A DNA stretch of 64,000 bases from Liolophura sinensis (GCF_032854445.1 NC_088295.1:45435385-45499384); one strand, 5' to 3'. Positions 10,690-23,069 are shown, counted from the first letter of the stretch. The notes: a model not told the origin generated them from the sequence alone. Translations and numbers: made by a program.

Positions 10690-10910
10690 AAGGGTGCAGA
10701 TCAACAGATGTTATCAAGAAAGCGATCAACAGATGGTATCGCGCAGATGATCGCTCGACCAGCAGAGATAAATCTCTCTAATCTGTCATCAAACACACGG
10801 TCAAAGTAGTAAACATTTTCCCGCTGAAAAACGTCAGGTGACAATCTGTCAGTTATCAGGCTTACCTCAAGAAACTCATCAAGAAACTCATTGGAACACA
10901 TTAAGCACAG
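10690..10910. promoter_or_regulatory. Candidate regulatory element with repeated CAGATG E-boxes
   Basis: GATCAACAGATG is followed 26-27 bases later by GATCAACAGATG again, then by GCAGATGATCGC, so three CAGATG E-boxes lie within ~55 bases (10704-10750). The self-complementary AGAGATAAATCTCT follows near 10764. A short direct repeat, TCAAGAAACTCA twice, lies at 10867-10890. The minus-strand frame 10701-10901 (66 codons) reads quite protein-like (LITDRLSPDVFQRENVYYFD), but it ends in a stop just before a good donor CAG|GTATGT. No partner exon is evident, so I do not call it a gene. Confidence 0.28.
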
Positions 10911-11728
10911 GAAATCTCTGCTCAGATAAAAACAGGCATTAAAAACCTCCCCTCAAACAAACCTACGATAGCTGACTCTAATGATGATTGATTTTGACAT
11001 AATTACCTAATTATCATACTTTTATTTTACTTGCATTCACCTCTCTCTTATCACATTTCCTCTCAATGGACTATAATTTTTTGTTGTTGTTGTTTTTTGT
11101 TGTTTTTTTTTTTATTTGAGTAGCACTGGGATCGATTGTCATGCACAAAAAACAACACGAGGGGAGAAATATATGTGACAAGTTACTTACTGTTAGACTT
11201 AACTAGAATGCTTTATGTCATAAAAAAAATACAAACGTTCACATGAATGTAAGTGTCCCTGATTATCAGTCAAACCCCTCTGCAGTCTTGTCAGTTAATA
11301 ATCATACATCAGCTGTATACTTATTTCTTGAAGGTGCCGAACACTACATGTACATATTAATTAGCTCATTTGCATTTGAGTACCATCAAGTTTTAGTAAG
11401 TACCTAATTAATTTGGTTATATTGCACCTGGCTTTTATTTACATACAGGTGGATTAGCTACTTTAATGTCAGTAGTTTCATTAAGTTAACTCTTTATGGC
11501 TTTAACTTACTGGTCTTATTTAGCTTAGGAAGATAAAATATGTAGACTGAGTCTTCTGTACATCTGCAGTGTATTTGCACACACATATTCTTGCACAAAC
11601 ATTGAACAAACACTTAGTGTGGTCAGAATGAAATATATATCAAATGATTATTAAATTGTTGTGACTGCTGTATGCATCAAAACAATTTCATTGAATTATG
11701 GGATAACATTTTTTTTTTTTTTTGTTTC
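10911..11728. other. Intronic stretch with T-rich tracts
   Basis: AT-rich. A long (T)n/(TTG)n tract lies at 11078-11115 and a T16-17 run abuts the SINE fragment at about 11709-11723. No gene recognised. Confidence 0.5.
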
Positions 11729-11857
11729 TGGCAGCAACCTGCGGATGGACGTGGGTTTCCCCCGGGCTGTGCCCGGTTTCCACCCACCATAATGCCGGCC
11801 GCTGTCGTATAAGTGAAATATTCTTGAGTACGGCGTAAAACACCAATCAAATAAATG
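11729..11857 (+). mobile_element. SINE fragment, well preserved 3' half
   Basis: Begins CTGGCAGCAACCTGCGGATG and carries the CCCCCGGGCTGTGCCCGG body, the GTGAAATATTCTTGAGTACG segment and an ACACCAATCAAATAAATGA tail. It lacks the tRNA head. The 5' break lies next to a long T run at 11709-11723. It is close in sequence to the full copy at 278-543, so it is probably young. I see no clear target-site duplication. Confidence 0.88.
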
Positions 11858-11879
11858 AATCTATGCTACTGCTGCTCTT

Positions 11880-12560
11880 TATTTTTAGAAACGAAAGCAC
11901 TTTTGAGTATATTGGATAAGGCTTAGGAAGACGATAGCAAGGGATTGTCCAAATTCGGGAATAGCCTGGTGGATGAACTGGTCAAGGAGCTGTTTGAGAA
12001 GTGCTGAAACATCTGGCGGATCATTCCACATATGTTTTACCTGGAACGTGACATATTGATTCTCGGCAAACACTGTTTGTATAAATGATTGTTCGTCAAT
12101 TTGCTCACATCTAGGCGAGTACGAGTGGCCTAAACTCTCTAAAAAAAAACTCTCTGAAAAGCCATAAGAGATGAAAAACGGAACAGATGGAAAACACACC
12201 TGATGAGTTAATATCTTTATCTTAGCTGTTGTGGTTTACTCCTGGAAAAAGCAGGATGTAATTTTTTGTAAAATGCTGTCGGAAAAAGCTTCTGTATTCA
12301 GTTCTGCTTTGAGGGCTTTGTTCTGGGAAATTTGGGGAGAATTACTGGAATCGGTGAAGTGACAGGGATGAGGTATCGAGGAATGTCCAGGGCAAATATA
12401 GGCCTCCTCAATGTCCTGCGAGTCATAATTGAAAAATGCGAAAGAGTTGAAGATGCGTTAGGACCTCTTTTAGGTAAACAGGTTTAATCTAATAAGACTC
12501 GACTGATGCTCGTTTGATGGGGCACCGTACGGGCCGTTTATGGCAAGTAATCAATAGTTA
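11880..12560. promoter_or_regulatory. Candidate conserved block; holds a 104-codon minus-strand frame
   Basis: About 680 bases with more CpG and more balanced composition than the surrounding intron, and no visible repeats. On the minus strand an open frame of 104 codons (11885-12199) includes FQVKHMWNDPPDVSALLKQL and looks more protein-like than most noise here. However, it opens with GTG, has no ATG near its start and matches nothing I know. It could be a decayed exon of a retrocopy, part of an unrecognised element, or a non-coding regulatory block. Confidence 0.25.
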
Positions 12561-14202
12561 GCCAGATTTTAGACAAACTGTACTGTCTCATATTGAATAG
12601 AGCTGTCATAACAATGGTGAGTTGAACCATCTGTCACTGGAAATCCGCATCCAATTGTCAAATTATCTGAGATGTTCAATGCAGAAAACATTTCCTGGAT
12701 CGTGATAGTGCTGTGCAGATGTCTGACAATAATTTACATGTACATAATTTGTAATGTATTGGATTTAAAATGATTCTTCCCAGAACATTTTAATATATTA
12801 CAATCTATGAAAAATGAAAAAAAGTAATTACATCCAAAAAACTCCAGTAAATCTTACATATCTTAAATATGTGACCTACAAGGATAATTGTCAGTCAGTG
12901 TGTGAACATTGAATAAAGATTTGCGAATTGCAGTCAGATGATTGTCAATACATGTAGTGTACAAGCAAAAAACAAAATGATGTTAAACTTCTTTTTAAAA
13001 TTTAAATTTAAAATTGAAATTGTTTTTTTGAAGAGGAATTAAGAGCTAAAAAGCTCTTGGTGTTAGTCCACAATGTCTTTATTGTCTGAATGCCTTTTAT
13101 TTTTAATATGGATTGCCTTTAGAATACAAACTAGCTAGATGATACATTGGGTGCTTATTGCTATTATCATTTGCATCACCATATAAAACTGAGTTTTGTC
13201 AGCTTGGTGTATAGAGCTAGAAGCAGCATACTGATTTTAAATGTCAAATTAGGCAAGCAATTGATCAACGGAAAATCTTTTTGTGTCGAGTGAGCCTAGT
13301 ATTAAAGCGCCTACCATTCCCCCTTCCCTCAAAACCTAGCTCTTAACATGATTCACGGGTGTTTTTATTATAAATGGACAAGTCTGCACTTTTTGTGCTC
13401 ATAAAAAAAGAAAAGAGAGGAAAAAAAGGAGAAAACGTTATAAATGGGCAAGTCTGGACATTACGAAAAAAACCCCCAGCAGAATTCATGGTCAATTACT
13501 GAGTTTACAGCAAGGCTGCTTTACAAAAACGGCTGAAGTCTGCTGGCTGCTGGCCAGTAGAGTTTGTAATTGTTCCATTCTGCATCCCTGTAGTTTAATA
13601 CATAGACATCGACTGTAGAATATCCAAGTAACAACATTGTCTGAGTATTGTATGTCCCGTAATCCTGTACCGTTTATCCTTGCGACCCTAATGTTCCTTA
13701 CATAATACACAGCCAGACGGCTGCTAAGGGGAATATTCCATAGGTCACTATCTAATCTGGATAATTGATCGGTTTATGATGATTATTATGCGACATGACT
13801 CTCTCGGCTCTATTAAGTTAGGCAGAGTAATAGATTTTCTGCTGGCCTTATGTACATGTGCATGAAATGTATGCAGTCCTGAAATGGTGTATATATATTT
13901 GCCTGTTTACAAATGCATTTACTCCTCCCAGATCTTTATAACATGTTGTAAATGTATTCCTACTACATATAATGAATTAGCAAGACTGTTATGTACCGCT
14001 ATTGCTAGATATATCTTAACCTGCCAAAGGACTTGCACAAGTTGATTTCTTACATTTACTTGCGAAGTATAATCATAGAATTGTGCTTGGAGATAAGGAT
14101 TTTGCTTCTTGAAGGATTAATATTGTTTAAGAACATTTTGAAAGTGATTATGTTGAAACATGGAATACATATATTTTCACAATGTTTGTGCTTAAAGTTG
14201 TT
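12561..14202. other. Intronic stretch, nothing recognised
   Basis: AT-rich intron with A/T runs (for example 12820-12845 and 13000-13030). No gene, RNA gene or clear repeat seen. Confidence 0.5.
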
Positions 14203-14319
14203 TTTTCCCCCGGGCTCTGCCTGGTTTCCTCCTACCTTAATGCTGGCCACTGTTGTATTAGTGAAATGTTCTTGAGTATGGCGTAACACCAATCAAATAA
14301 ATAAATAAATAAATAAATT
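14203..14319 (+). mobile_element. SINE 3' fragment with AAAT tail expansion
   Basis: TTTCCCCCGGGCTCTGCCTG, CACTGTTGTATTAGTGAAAT and TTCTTGAGTATGGCG match the SINE 3' half. The usual AAAACACC is shortened to AACACC. The tail is a clean (AAAT)n microsatellite to 14319. The tRNA head is missing. Confidence 0.85.
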
Positions 14320-15000
14320 AAAATTGTTTTCATTTCTGATTATACAGAGAAGTGACATTTGTTTCTTTATGACATACAAACATTTACATTGCTACTGCTA
14401 CTGATATTGTGTTGGGGAAGGCCTACATGTTGTCAACAGAATGATCATTTTACACCAGGCAATTACAGATATGGGAGCCAAGGTGCTTGATAAGCGCTAG
14501 GTTCCGAGGGTCGCTTGTGTAGTCATCAATTACCAAGTCCTCATTTACTTACCAGATTTCCTTGTAACGTAAATCGCCAGTGTGCTCATATAACTTACGT
14601 TTAGGAAATCAGTTTACATCATATATAAAATTGGCGAGGAGGAAATGCACAGATGCATATGCAGTTTTTTGGGTGGACTTTAAATGTGATGTCGAGATTA
14701 TATGACACCTCTTTCATGCCATACATGTATTTATGTTATTTGTCCAATTTCATGTAACTGATATGTTCATTGCGTTACGGAGGGCGTAAACCAAGTTGTA
14801 AATTAAGGCAGCACTTTGGGCACTTGTGTTAATTTTTCAATGTTCAGTTTCTGTGAGCAAGATATTTTATGGACAAATGTAAAGTTAGATAACCAGCAAA
14901 TAACGTGCAAAACCAACATGTTTTACTGTGAAGTTTGTGAACAAAAAACACCAGTGAGTAATGCTTAGTTCAGATTTAGAGGCATAAAGCTTTGATGGAC
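14320..15000. other. Intronic stretch, nothing recognised
   Basis: AT-rich intronic sequence after the SINE fragment. No open frame or repeat of note. Confidence 0.45.
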
Positions 15001-15410
15001 ACCCTGCTTTAGATAGCGAAAACTTCCAAAAGCTCCATAAACCAGTCCAGCTTGGACCATTAACGAGATAGCCACGCAGTCAACCTTTGGAAAAAAGCCC
15101 AGAAGATGCGTAACCCAAGAAGAGTTAGGAGTTCCGACTGGTGATTCACATAGAACTTTTTCTTACATGTGTATTGATAAATTGTTCGGGGTTGGACAAT
15201 CTCAGCTGCAAACCTATACTGCAAATTAAACGACCGTGCTACTGGAAACGACAGGAAAACTCTGACGGGTTTGTTTCTCATGCCGTGTATCGTCCATGGT
15301 TATTTTCGTAGGCCGGCGACCGTACAAAGCTTTTTCTAGTGGCTGGCAGAATCGATACAAGCCCGTAGAGCCAAACAGAACGACTGATTGGAAAGCTAGG
15401 GTGATATATA
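15001..15410. promoter_or_regulatory. CpG-richer intronic block, candidate regulatory element
   Basis: Roughly fifteen CpGs in 400 bases, including GACCGTGC, AACGACAGG, CTGACGGG, TAGGCCGGCGACCGTAC and GAATCGATACAAGCCCG. It stands out against the flanking intron and has no SINE similarity. A 73-codon minus-strand frame (15060-15281) crosses it without a recognised motif. It lies directly before a SINE cluster, so an unrecognised transposon fragment is an alternative. Confidence 0.25.
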
Positions 15411-15419
15411 TATATGCTG

Positions 15420-15654
15420 CAGTGCAGAACTCAATTGGTTGAGCACTTGTCTCACAATTGGCTTTTAATCCCGCCGGAGCGCACTCTCTTCAGGCTGCCC
15501 TACACGCTATTGATCACATGTTAAGAAGGGTAAATTGGTACTGGGTAGCAGTGGTATACAAACTCATCATCTGTCTGGATTTCTGGTCTAAGGCTAACTT
15601 CTTATACAACTTTGACAACCTAGTCTTCGATGTCTCTCGACCCCACCACCCTCA
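15420..15654 (+). mobile_element. Possible decayed tRNA-derived SINE head
   Basis: CTCAATTGGTTGAGCACTTG followed by GGCTTTTAATCCCGCCGG resembles a tRNA A box and B box (expected GGTTCGAATCCCG) at tRNA-like spacing. The rest to 15654 matches no other copy in the window. It lies directly upstream of a second SINE head at about 15662, so the two may form a composite element. Confidence 0.4.
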
Positions 15655-15940
15655 CCCCCCCAATAGCACAGTTGGTAGAGCATCGGGGAAACGGTAGATC
15701 CAGGGCCAATCCTGGGTCAGGTTACATTTAAGACGGTAAAAGTGGAAGTTGTAACTTCCTTGCTTGGCGTTAACATGAAAGGATAGTGCAACTCGTATCA
15801 GTATAACGGCTCAGTGAAGCAGCACTAGATAAAAGAATGGTGGAAATCCGTTACCTGCACTCTAAGGACTCCTTCGTCGTCATATGACTGAAAAATTATC
15901 ACGTACGACATTAAACCAATCACTCGGTCACTCACTCACT
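15655..15940 (+). mobile_element. SINE of a second family (TCACTCACT-tailed)
   Basis: A tRNA-like head (TAGCACAGTTGGTAGAGC, then a degenerate B box around GATCCAGGGCCAATCC) is followed by a ~200-base body containing AGTGAAGCAGCACTAGATAA. The 3' end is TCATATGACTGAAAAATTAT, GACATTAAACC and CACTCGGTCACTCACTCACT. The same 3' end recurs at 43200-43272. Elements ending in 'ACATTAAACCCCAA..CACTCACTCAC' are frequent in mollusc genomes as I recall. It appears nearly full length but decayed. Confidence 0.72.
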
Positions 15941-16599
15941 GTTGTGGATGAGCACAATGGCAATGTAGTCTTAAACAGAAACTAGCGTTGTGGTACTTGG
16001 GAAAGTTCATGTCAGCACCATGGGAATTAATACTACGACGAAGCTTAATCCGTGTTTGTAATACTTACACTTGAGTAACAAGATCAAGAGGATATAGGGT
16101 TACTGCAGATGTAGCACAAATTGAATAACCCGCTGAATGCTACAGGCCTTGAATGGCTGGGATATTACAGCTAATCGATGATTCTTGTTTCTAGTGTCTA
16201 TACATACTGACAAGTTAAAGTACATATAGGATATATCGTGGGAGCACTGAGTGCCTGTTGCCAGGCATATAACGCAGAAGCCTCGGCCAGGTATCATTAG
16301 GTAAAGCTTTGATGGGAATTTCATCATTAATGTATCAAGCGTGGAGCCATCCTGTCTATTCAGCTTGGTTAACTATTGAGAATTAGATGTAATCAAAGGT
16401 CTACTACACATTCAAGTATAACTATATAGATTAAGCTGTTGACGGCTCTTTTTGTATACAAAACATGGTGTAATTTATCCACATGCTGAGTCCAGAGTTG
16501 AAAGGTTGCTGTTAATTTAACAACATTTAACATTACTATTAAAGTGTTAATAAAAACAAAGTGGATTTCTTCAAATACTTCAAATATAGTGGATATTGA
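15941..16599. other. Intronic stretch, nothing recognised
   Basis: Mixed-composition intron. Only short open frames with no motif. Confidence 0.45.
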
Positions 16600-16675
16600 T
16601 AATGTAGACGCTGCCATTGTATAAGTGAAACATTTTTCAGTACTGCATAAAACACCAGTTGAATAAATAAAGAAA
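16600..16675 (+). mobile_element. SINE 3' remnant, strongly decayed
   Basis: GCTGCCATTGTATAAGTGAA, CATTTTTCAGTACTGCATAA and AACACCAGTTGAATAAATAA follow the SINE 3' end with many changes and a deletion of the upstream body. About 75 bases only. Confidence 0.65.
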
Positions 16676-17252
16676 TGTGATGCAGACTAAAATTGTGACT
16701 GACGGCAGAAGCGTTCAAAACAAATGTCCATAATCTGAATCTAATGAAACTATATTTGTGCGGATCAATATGGCTAAGCATATCTTATGTGTGTGTTAAA
16801 TGAGACTTGTACCTCCATACATTATTTATGGCATTATTAAACTGCGTGTAGGGCTCAGTCTGTGCCATTTCTATTTTATTGTCAATTAAGTAAGTTCCTT
16901 AAAGCCACGCACAGCCAACACTACATCATTAGTTCTGTTTTGCCCATGATAATGGGATAGTCTGGGTTATTAATACATACGAAAGTTAATAAAACCTTAT
17001 GGCTTTATGAATTTTCAGTGTAACTGGCACTTTTTCTCAAAATGATATTAGAATTTTTTCGTTGCAGTCTCAGATTCTTTGTCCAAATACATGTACATCT
17101 CACATTATGGCATAATGTGACATAAGTCTCAATATTTCAGGATGGCTGCCTGGCTATCCAGGGAGTCTGCGATTCTTGATGTTTCATAATGTTTTTATTT
17201 TTTAGTTCGAATCAAAACCTATGTCTTCTGGCTTTAGTCTTAATTACGGATC

Positions 17253-17305
<53 letters not shown>

Positions 17306-17429
17306 TTGAGATATATATACATGTATGAGTTTGATCTGTTATTTCCTCCAGACAGTGTACGCACATGGACAGCTAAATTATTGATCAGAAGTAAGATCAG
17401 GTTTAATTGGCAGGCTAATTAGCGTACCA
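16676..17429. other. Intronic stretch containing a (TA)n microsatellite
   Basis: AT-rich. Its one clear feature is the (TA)n run listed at 17255-17303. Confidence 0.5.
17255..17303. repeat. (TA)n microsatellite
   Basis: About 23 uninterrupted TA dinucleotides. A shorter ATATATAT run follows at about 17311. Likely length-polymorphic and able to form cruciform or slipped structures. Confidence 0.95.
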
Positions 17430-17830
17430 AAATGTCTCCGCCACTCTCCATCTGCCACAGCTAGGAGTGGAATTGAGTTAGTAGAGGTTGTCTTAAACCA
17501 CGTAGCCTTCAAATCCAATTTGGACACTCCAGTGATGCTATTTTTGATGTGACACTGTCAAGCAGACCAAAATAATCTTGGTACGCCTGTCACCTTTGTC
17601 AGACTCATGGAGAATTGCATCTCCTGATATAACGAGAAACGAGGATGTCGTGGTGTGCAAAACCTTAACTGCCACAATGGGAGAAATGAAGTTCGTAATT
17701 GAGAAAAAACTTGGGACGCCCACTGTCATTTCAGGAGACAAGCGCTCCTTCAGATATGTAAATGCAGAAAAAAAAAATCTTAAAATGCAGCTTGCAAATT
17801 TTCTAAACATGGATTTTATTAACGGACAAT
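17430..17830. promoter_or_regulatory. Candidate conserved block with overlapping ORFs on both strands
   Basis: A repeat-free stretch of more balanced composition. It is open in one frame on each strand: 86 codons plus (17578-17838) and 90 codons minus (17538-17810). The plus product has DITRNEDVVVCKTLTATMGE; the minus has ITNFISPIVAVKVLHTTTSS. I recognise neither. No good exon boundaries frame them, so a non-coding element or a decayed repeat is more likely than a gene. Confidence 0.25.
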
Positions 17831-17838
17831 ATCATTGA

Positions 17839-20800
17839 CTGCACATTCAGTGACCAGTGTACCAAATATATGATTAATTTAGGATTTTTTTTTATTCCAG
17901 TGAAAGTCAATTCCAAAGTATCTTGAGTATGCTTCAACAGGCTTGAACATATAAAAACGGGACTATTTTCTTTACACAGTATATAGTACATTTTCAGGGA
18001 AAGACTCTGAAGGATCTGACTCCTTACTTTGTGTATTGTGTCACTGTTTAAACACCCCAGTGGGTGGTCTCCAGTCAGACCATTTTTTTCTTTTTACCCA
18101 GATCTGTTTCCCAGAGAAATTGAAGACAGTACTATATACCACAAAGGTCCCAGTGTCCGAGTTCACAGCTTATGCCATACAACAGGTCGCCTGTCTGTAT
18201 TCTCTAGTGCAGATTTCCACTAATTATAGAGATCTGATTTCTTCTCTTGTTAAGTATAGACAGCTTCTTTATCGGTCGGCTTTAAAGTATATCCTGTCAA
18301 ATCAAGTGTACGGTAATATTAGCCTTTTTAGCAAGGTTAAATTAGTCTCCACTTATGATTATGGTTTTCTTTTGGTTGTTGTTGTTGCAATGCAAGGCGT
18401 GAAGAAGGTTAGCTTGAAGGTTGAAGGCATTATTGAATGTCTCTTTGATGGGATGTTGCCACCCAGTCATTCTCTCAAGGCTAGTTTTTTTTTAACCCAT
18501 GCTTTTTTTAACATGATCTAACCATTAGCTCTCAGCATGGTACATTGAATGTCACTGAATGGTAATGATGCAGTGTGTGGGAATCATCTATGCGTGCCCA
18601 GTGGGCCATGCACTATCTCCATGTTAATGCTGGCATGGGGATTCGTTTGACAGGAACTGCAATATATGGCAACTGTGCACAATAGCACATTTGTTGGTTT
18701 AGTGCAAAAATAAAACAAACATTCCCCAAAAGAAAAGAAACCCATTTGGAATAGACAATTGGCTCGAAAACTGTTTAAGTCAAGGTACAGCAGGCATGGT
18801 GAAAAGAAAATAAACCTGCACTGTCAAGTATAAACGTATATTTGTTATGCTTTGTATAACAGAATGGGTTGTTTGAATTGCTTACTAGCCATTTCAGCAC
18901 TAGCATCTGCAGTTGAGTGTGAGTGGTATCGCAAAGTTAGATGTATTGAGGTATGTGGTGGTTAAGCCTATATAGAGTAAATTTGAGGGTTGTAGAATTT
19001 TAATGCTACATGTAGCTATCGTCAGTTTGCTAGATAGAGTTATCAACGCTCAAGATACCTGTGACTTTCGGAAAATTAGATCTGTTGAAGTTCCTTATCA
19101 TGATGAAGATCATCGGATAATCTGTTGAGTTGATAATGGTCTAAAGGATTCTCCTGCCTTTTATACTTTAACAAGGACAGTTACTTTCCCACAAGACAGA
19201 TGAGCTCGTACCAGTGACGTTAACCTGGTTTTTCTGTTAGTTTGACTGAGTTATTCAACTTTGGATTTACATGTTAGTTTTTGCCCTTAAGTGTTATGGC
19301 TGCTATTCTCTCTCCTCCCAGGCTGCCATAGTTTGTGACATTAAACATCCCACTTCTGACACCCTTTACATTAGTATTTCTTTTCTCCATAAACCCCATT
19401 TAAACACAAGTTCTCATAAACATGTTTGAAAGCAGTGTTTTTGGTTTTGAGGAAAAGCAGATTTAATTGTTCAGCGTGGATGTCATTTAATAAGGACTCC
19501 GAACTATGAAAGTATTTGCATGGAAGGATTTCTTACTTTAATCTGGGTACTAGCATTAGTGCATAAGGATTTGGCAGTAATGTGTGCTTGTCCAGCATTT
19601 GGCACATCTTGTTTTTTTTTTTTTTTTTCAGCTATTTTTCATCCAAGCTGCAAATTTGCTGCTCCGTAACATCCGTTGAGAAATCCATGGGTCAGCATGT
19701 TGTTACATCTGATTCATTCTGTTTTGACGCCAGAGAAGTTGCTGATGACCATCGGCAAGATAAGGTTTTTTGAAGTTCAAAGAGAAAACTGATGGCTTTG
19801 ACAAGACGAAACAGTTTTGTTCAACAAGTTTAGAAAAATAATATTTGCTAATTTTCTCGGAGATGTAACTTGAGACAGTGGACATGTGGATATAATTTTT
19901 GTGCTGTGTACCAGACTAGAATATAAGTGTTCTATTAAGTTTACCTCTTTGAAGGTGGCAAGTTTGTCTCTTTGAGCTTTCACGCTGTTTTCTGGTTTGT
20001 GAAGGCACTTTCCAAGGGCAAACAGCCAGACCAGAGTGTGAACTTCATTCTTATGGTGTCAATGTGCGACATCTTTGGTGTAACTTTTGTGAGTGCCATT
20101 GCTGGGTTGGATGCCTAAGGTTGACTCAGCAGTGTTAGAGCCCAATTCAGTTGTGCTCAGAGCCATGTCATTTCTATAGACATTTCAGTGCTATTTATCA
20201 TGAAGCTTATGGTTAAGCAAACACACACATACTCTAGAAGCTAGAGTAAACAAGTATCTGGCAGAGGAAAATCCCTTTCATCATATTGAGTCAATTTTGA
20301 CACTTCTTTTTTCTCCTCTGCTCGTTGATGTGTGGGCTCCCCTGTCCTCTGTGGAACCTACCTGGGGTGGAGACATTCCTCTCTTGGTAGTTTATAATTT
20401 TTGGTGTTTGACGGGAGTAGTGAATTGAACTGTAATAGTTCATAAGTGTTTTAGGTGAGGTAAAGAAGACATATATGAATCTTTAAAATTGATGTTAACA
20501 ATAAAAATGAAAATAAAGACCTTGTGATGTCAAATGTAAATGTTAATCCATAGGTTTATTATGCTTTTCTTTTCACCGGTGCCTTATTTTTTGGGAGAGG
20601 CCATTTTAATTACAACTTTTAAATAATTACAGGTCTTACATTTTTTTTTTGCATTTTAAACATGTGAAGAATTTCTCTGAGATGACATGTTGGAGATGAT
20701 TCACATGAAGAGCATGTGTGTACTTCATAACTGGGTTCTTTCATCATATAGTAGGAATGGTAACGTAGTTGAAAGTAACATTAGAAAAATGAAAAAGTCA

Positions 20801-21040
20801 CACTGGGTTTTTTAGCACTAAGAGGACATGTTGCTACTTGCAGCTCTACGAAAGCACTTGGTGCCACAATGTTGTACTTGCCGGCTGTGTTTGAGAAATC
20901 GGTATTGGCTCTTGTTCTTTGAGATCACAATACTTGTCCTGTCACAATGGTATTATGTTACAGGGCATTTAACAGAAGCTACGGGGAAATTCTATCTCAT
21001 GTTGATGGCTATCTTCGTCACTGATAGCCTCATTACATTA
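17839..21040. other. Intronic stretch, one long chance-level frame
   Basis: AT-rich intron. The frame at 18036-18521 (161 codons) is the joint longest in the window; it starts in a T-rich stretch, has no recognised domain and is not bounded by convincing splice sites. T-runs occur at 19612-19628 and 20641-20650. No SINE recognised. Confidence 0.45.
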
Positions 21041-21330
21041 TAGATCATGCTCTTGTAATAAGGCACAGGATTTGGAGCTGAAATCCATTGTGTCCAGGAT
21101 CAGCCATATTTCCTCCCCTAGCTTTGTTTATCATTAACCATCTCTTCTGTGGGTCAAACCGTCTCATTATCCCACCGCTGCCACGATGACATCGTATTGT
21201 TGTCATTGGTAAATATTCATTTGTCTCCTAAACAGAGGGTCTTATTGGCCCCTGTGACTACAGCAGGGGTAGGGATTAGTGAGGGTAGGAATCTACTCCT
21301 TGAATGGTGACAGGACAATAACAGGGATAT
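21041..21330. promoter_or_regulatory. Candidate intronic regulatory element
   Basis: A repeat-free block with a forkhead-type TTTGTTTATC (21125-21134), CCATATTTCC, and a paired ATTGTTGTCATTGG / GTAAATATTC stretch (21198-21221). CpG and GC content are raised at CACCGCTGCCACGATGACATCG. The motif reading is by eye. Confidence 0.22.
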
Positions 21331-23069
21331 GGCCCTCTGGGCAAAATTTGGTAAAGGCTCAAAACCTCCCTATGAAGTTTACTTAAGCTCCCTAAGGTCT
21401 TTAGCTGAAGACTTTAATAGTTATACCTTTAGCCCTGAGGTATATTGCTGTGCGCACATATATCATGTCTCAAAATCCTGTAATGAAAAGACGAAAAACA
21501 AACATTTGTATTACCATTTTCTGCTTGGCAGCTAACCCAATGAGATTGTGGAACAGTTTTGTTTAGTGTGAATTAGCACACATATAGGCTTCCCCAAGGA
21601 AGGCCGTTGAGTACGAGGTAACATGAAGGTTTAATAGCTCTCCTCAAGCCTGTTTGGACAGAAGCATCCTAAGTGATTTAGAGCTAAATAAACCTTGGGT
21701 AACATGAAGTAATAGGGCCTGTAATGAGGATCAGGTCTTAGCAGTGTTTAGTCTGTGTGTAAACTCACAGTTTTGCTATGTGACTGGGGGCATTGTGCCA
21801 GTAACACCCCTCTGCCAATTAACTTATCACCCCTCACTCACCAGACCTCGCTTTTTTCGAATATTAGTTTACAGACACTGTGGAAGGGGCTTGCACAGTG
21901 TTGTGGTCATAAAAATGTAGAATTTGAGTCACTCCTTGAAAAATTGTAACATGTGATAGGTATTATATATTTATTTAGGAGGCTGTGACGCTAATTGTAT
22001 TTATGAAACTAGGCCTTAGGAATTTGACTTTTGATATTGTTTTACCCATTGATAGCCTGAACTGTCATTTGAAAACTTAACTTTATGCTGTGTTAAACTT
22101 GACTGTTGAAACTATTTACAATAAAACGTGGAATAGAAATAGTTGACCCTCTTCAGTCAAGTCAGATTACTGATAGTGACAATAAGGAAGAGATAACACT
22201 CGCCAGTGCTCGCCTATTAAATGCTAAGGAGGTTACAAATTACAATAACAATTTTTCTGGTTTGGAATAAAGTTATTTTATTGGTGTTAAACTGTCTGTC
22301 AGGAAATTAACAGTTAACACCTTGCAATTATTTGCTGCACGCATAATATAAAATAATGTATAAAAGATGATAGACCAGTCTTGTCAGTTCAGAAGGTGAA
22401 CCATGGCTTTTGATGCTGGGCATGTCATCAGTCATTTGTCATTAATTTGTTATTGGTGTCAGGTTTTTTTCAGGTAATATAGTGAAACATAATTAAGTAA
22501 AGTTTATTCCAAAAAGAAAACAAGGGCTTAAATATTATTATTTGATGTATATTAGCTTTACCTGTTTTGTCACTGCGTTTATTAGAGGGTGCCATGTACA
22601 AAAAATGACCTGGTTGATGTGTGACGTCTCAAGGAGACCAGTTTATCGTGTTCTACATCTGATAATATGCATATCTAACTAATTTTTTATAAGTACAATA
22701 ATCAAGTTACACTACCTAGGTAATTGCACCATTCCACATCTTTTTGTGTAGAGAGTACAGGCTTTGAGATTTTAGAGACCTTGCCTTTTGCAGATAATCA
22801 TTTTATACATATGCCTTGACAATTTTAGCATGGTTGTCTTGGAAATGCAAGACCTGCTTTTGTTAAATCATCTTATTTTTGTATGTTATACCTGACAGTC
22901 ATGACCAAAACACATTACCTGATAATGTTTGTTTTGGTTTGTCAATTGTTGTATTTAACCTCAATGGCCAATATTATTGGTTTATTAGAAAATTGTTTTG
23001 GTACTTTGTGTTATCCTCAAGACAGTGTTCTTTGTTTGTTTTGGTGAGCTGCCGGATATCCTCAAAAGG
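21331..23069. other. Intronic stretch, nothing recognised
   Basis: AT-rich intron. The open frame 22879-23364 ends inside the SINE at 23144-23274 and is therefore not credible as a gene. Confidence 0.5.

Noticed and set aside
18036-18521. 161-codon open frame in intron 1, possible nested gene
   Set aside because: About this many frames of this length are expected by chance in 64 kb of six-frame sequence at this composition. No domain, no splice framing and no promoter seen.
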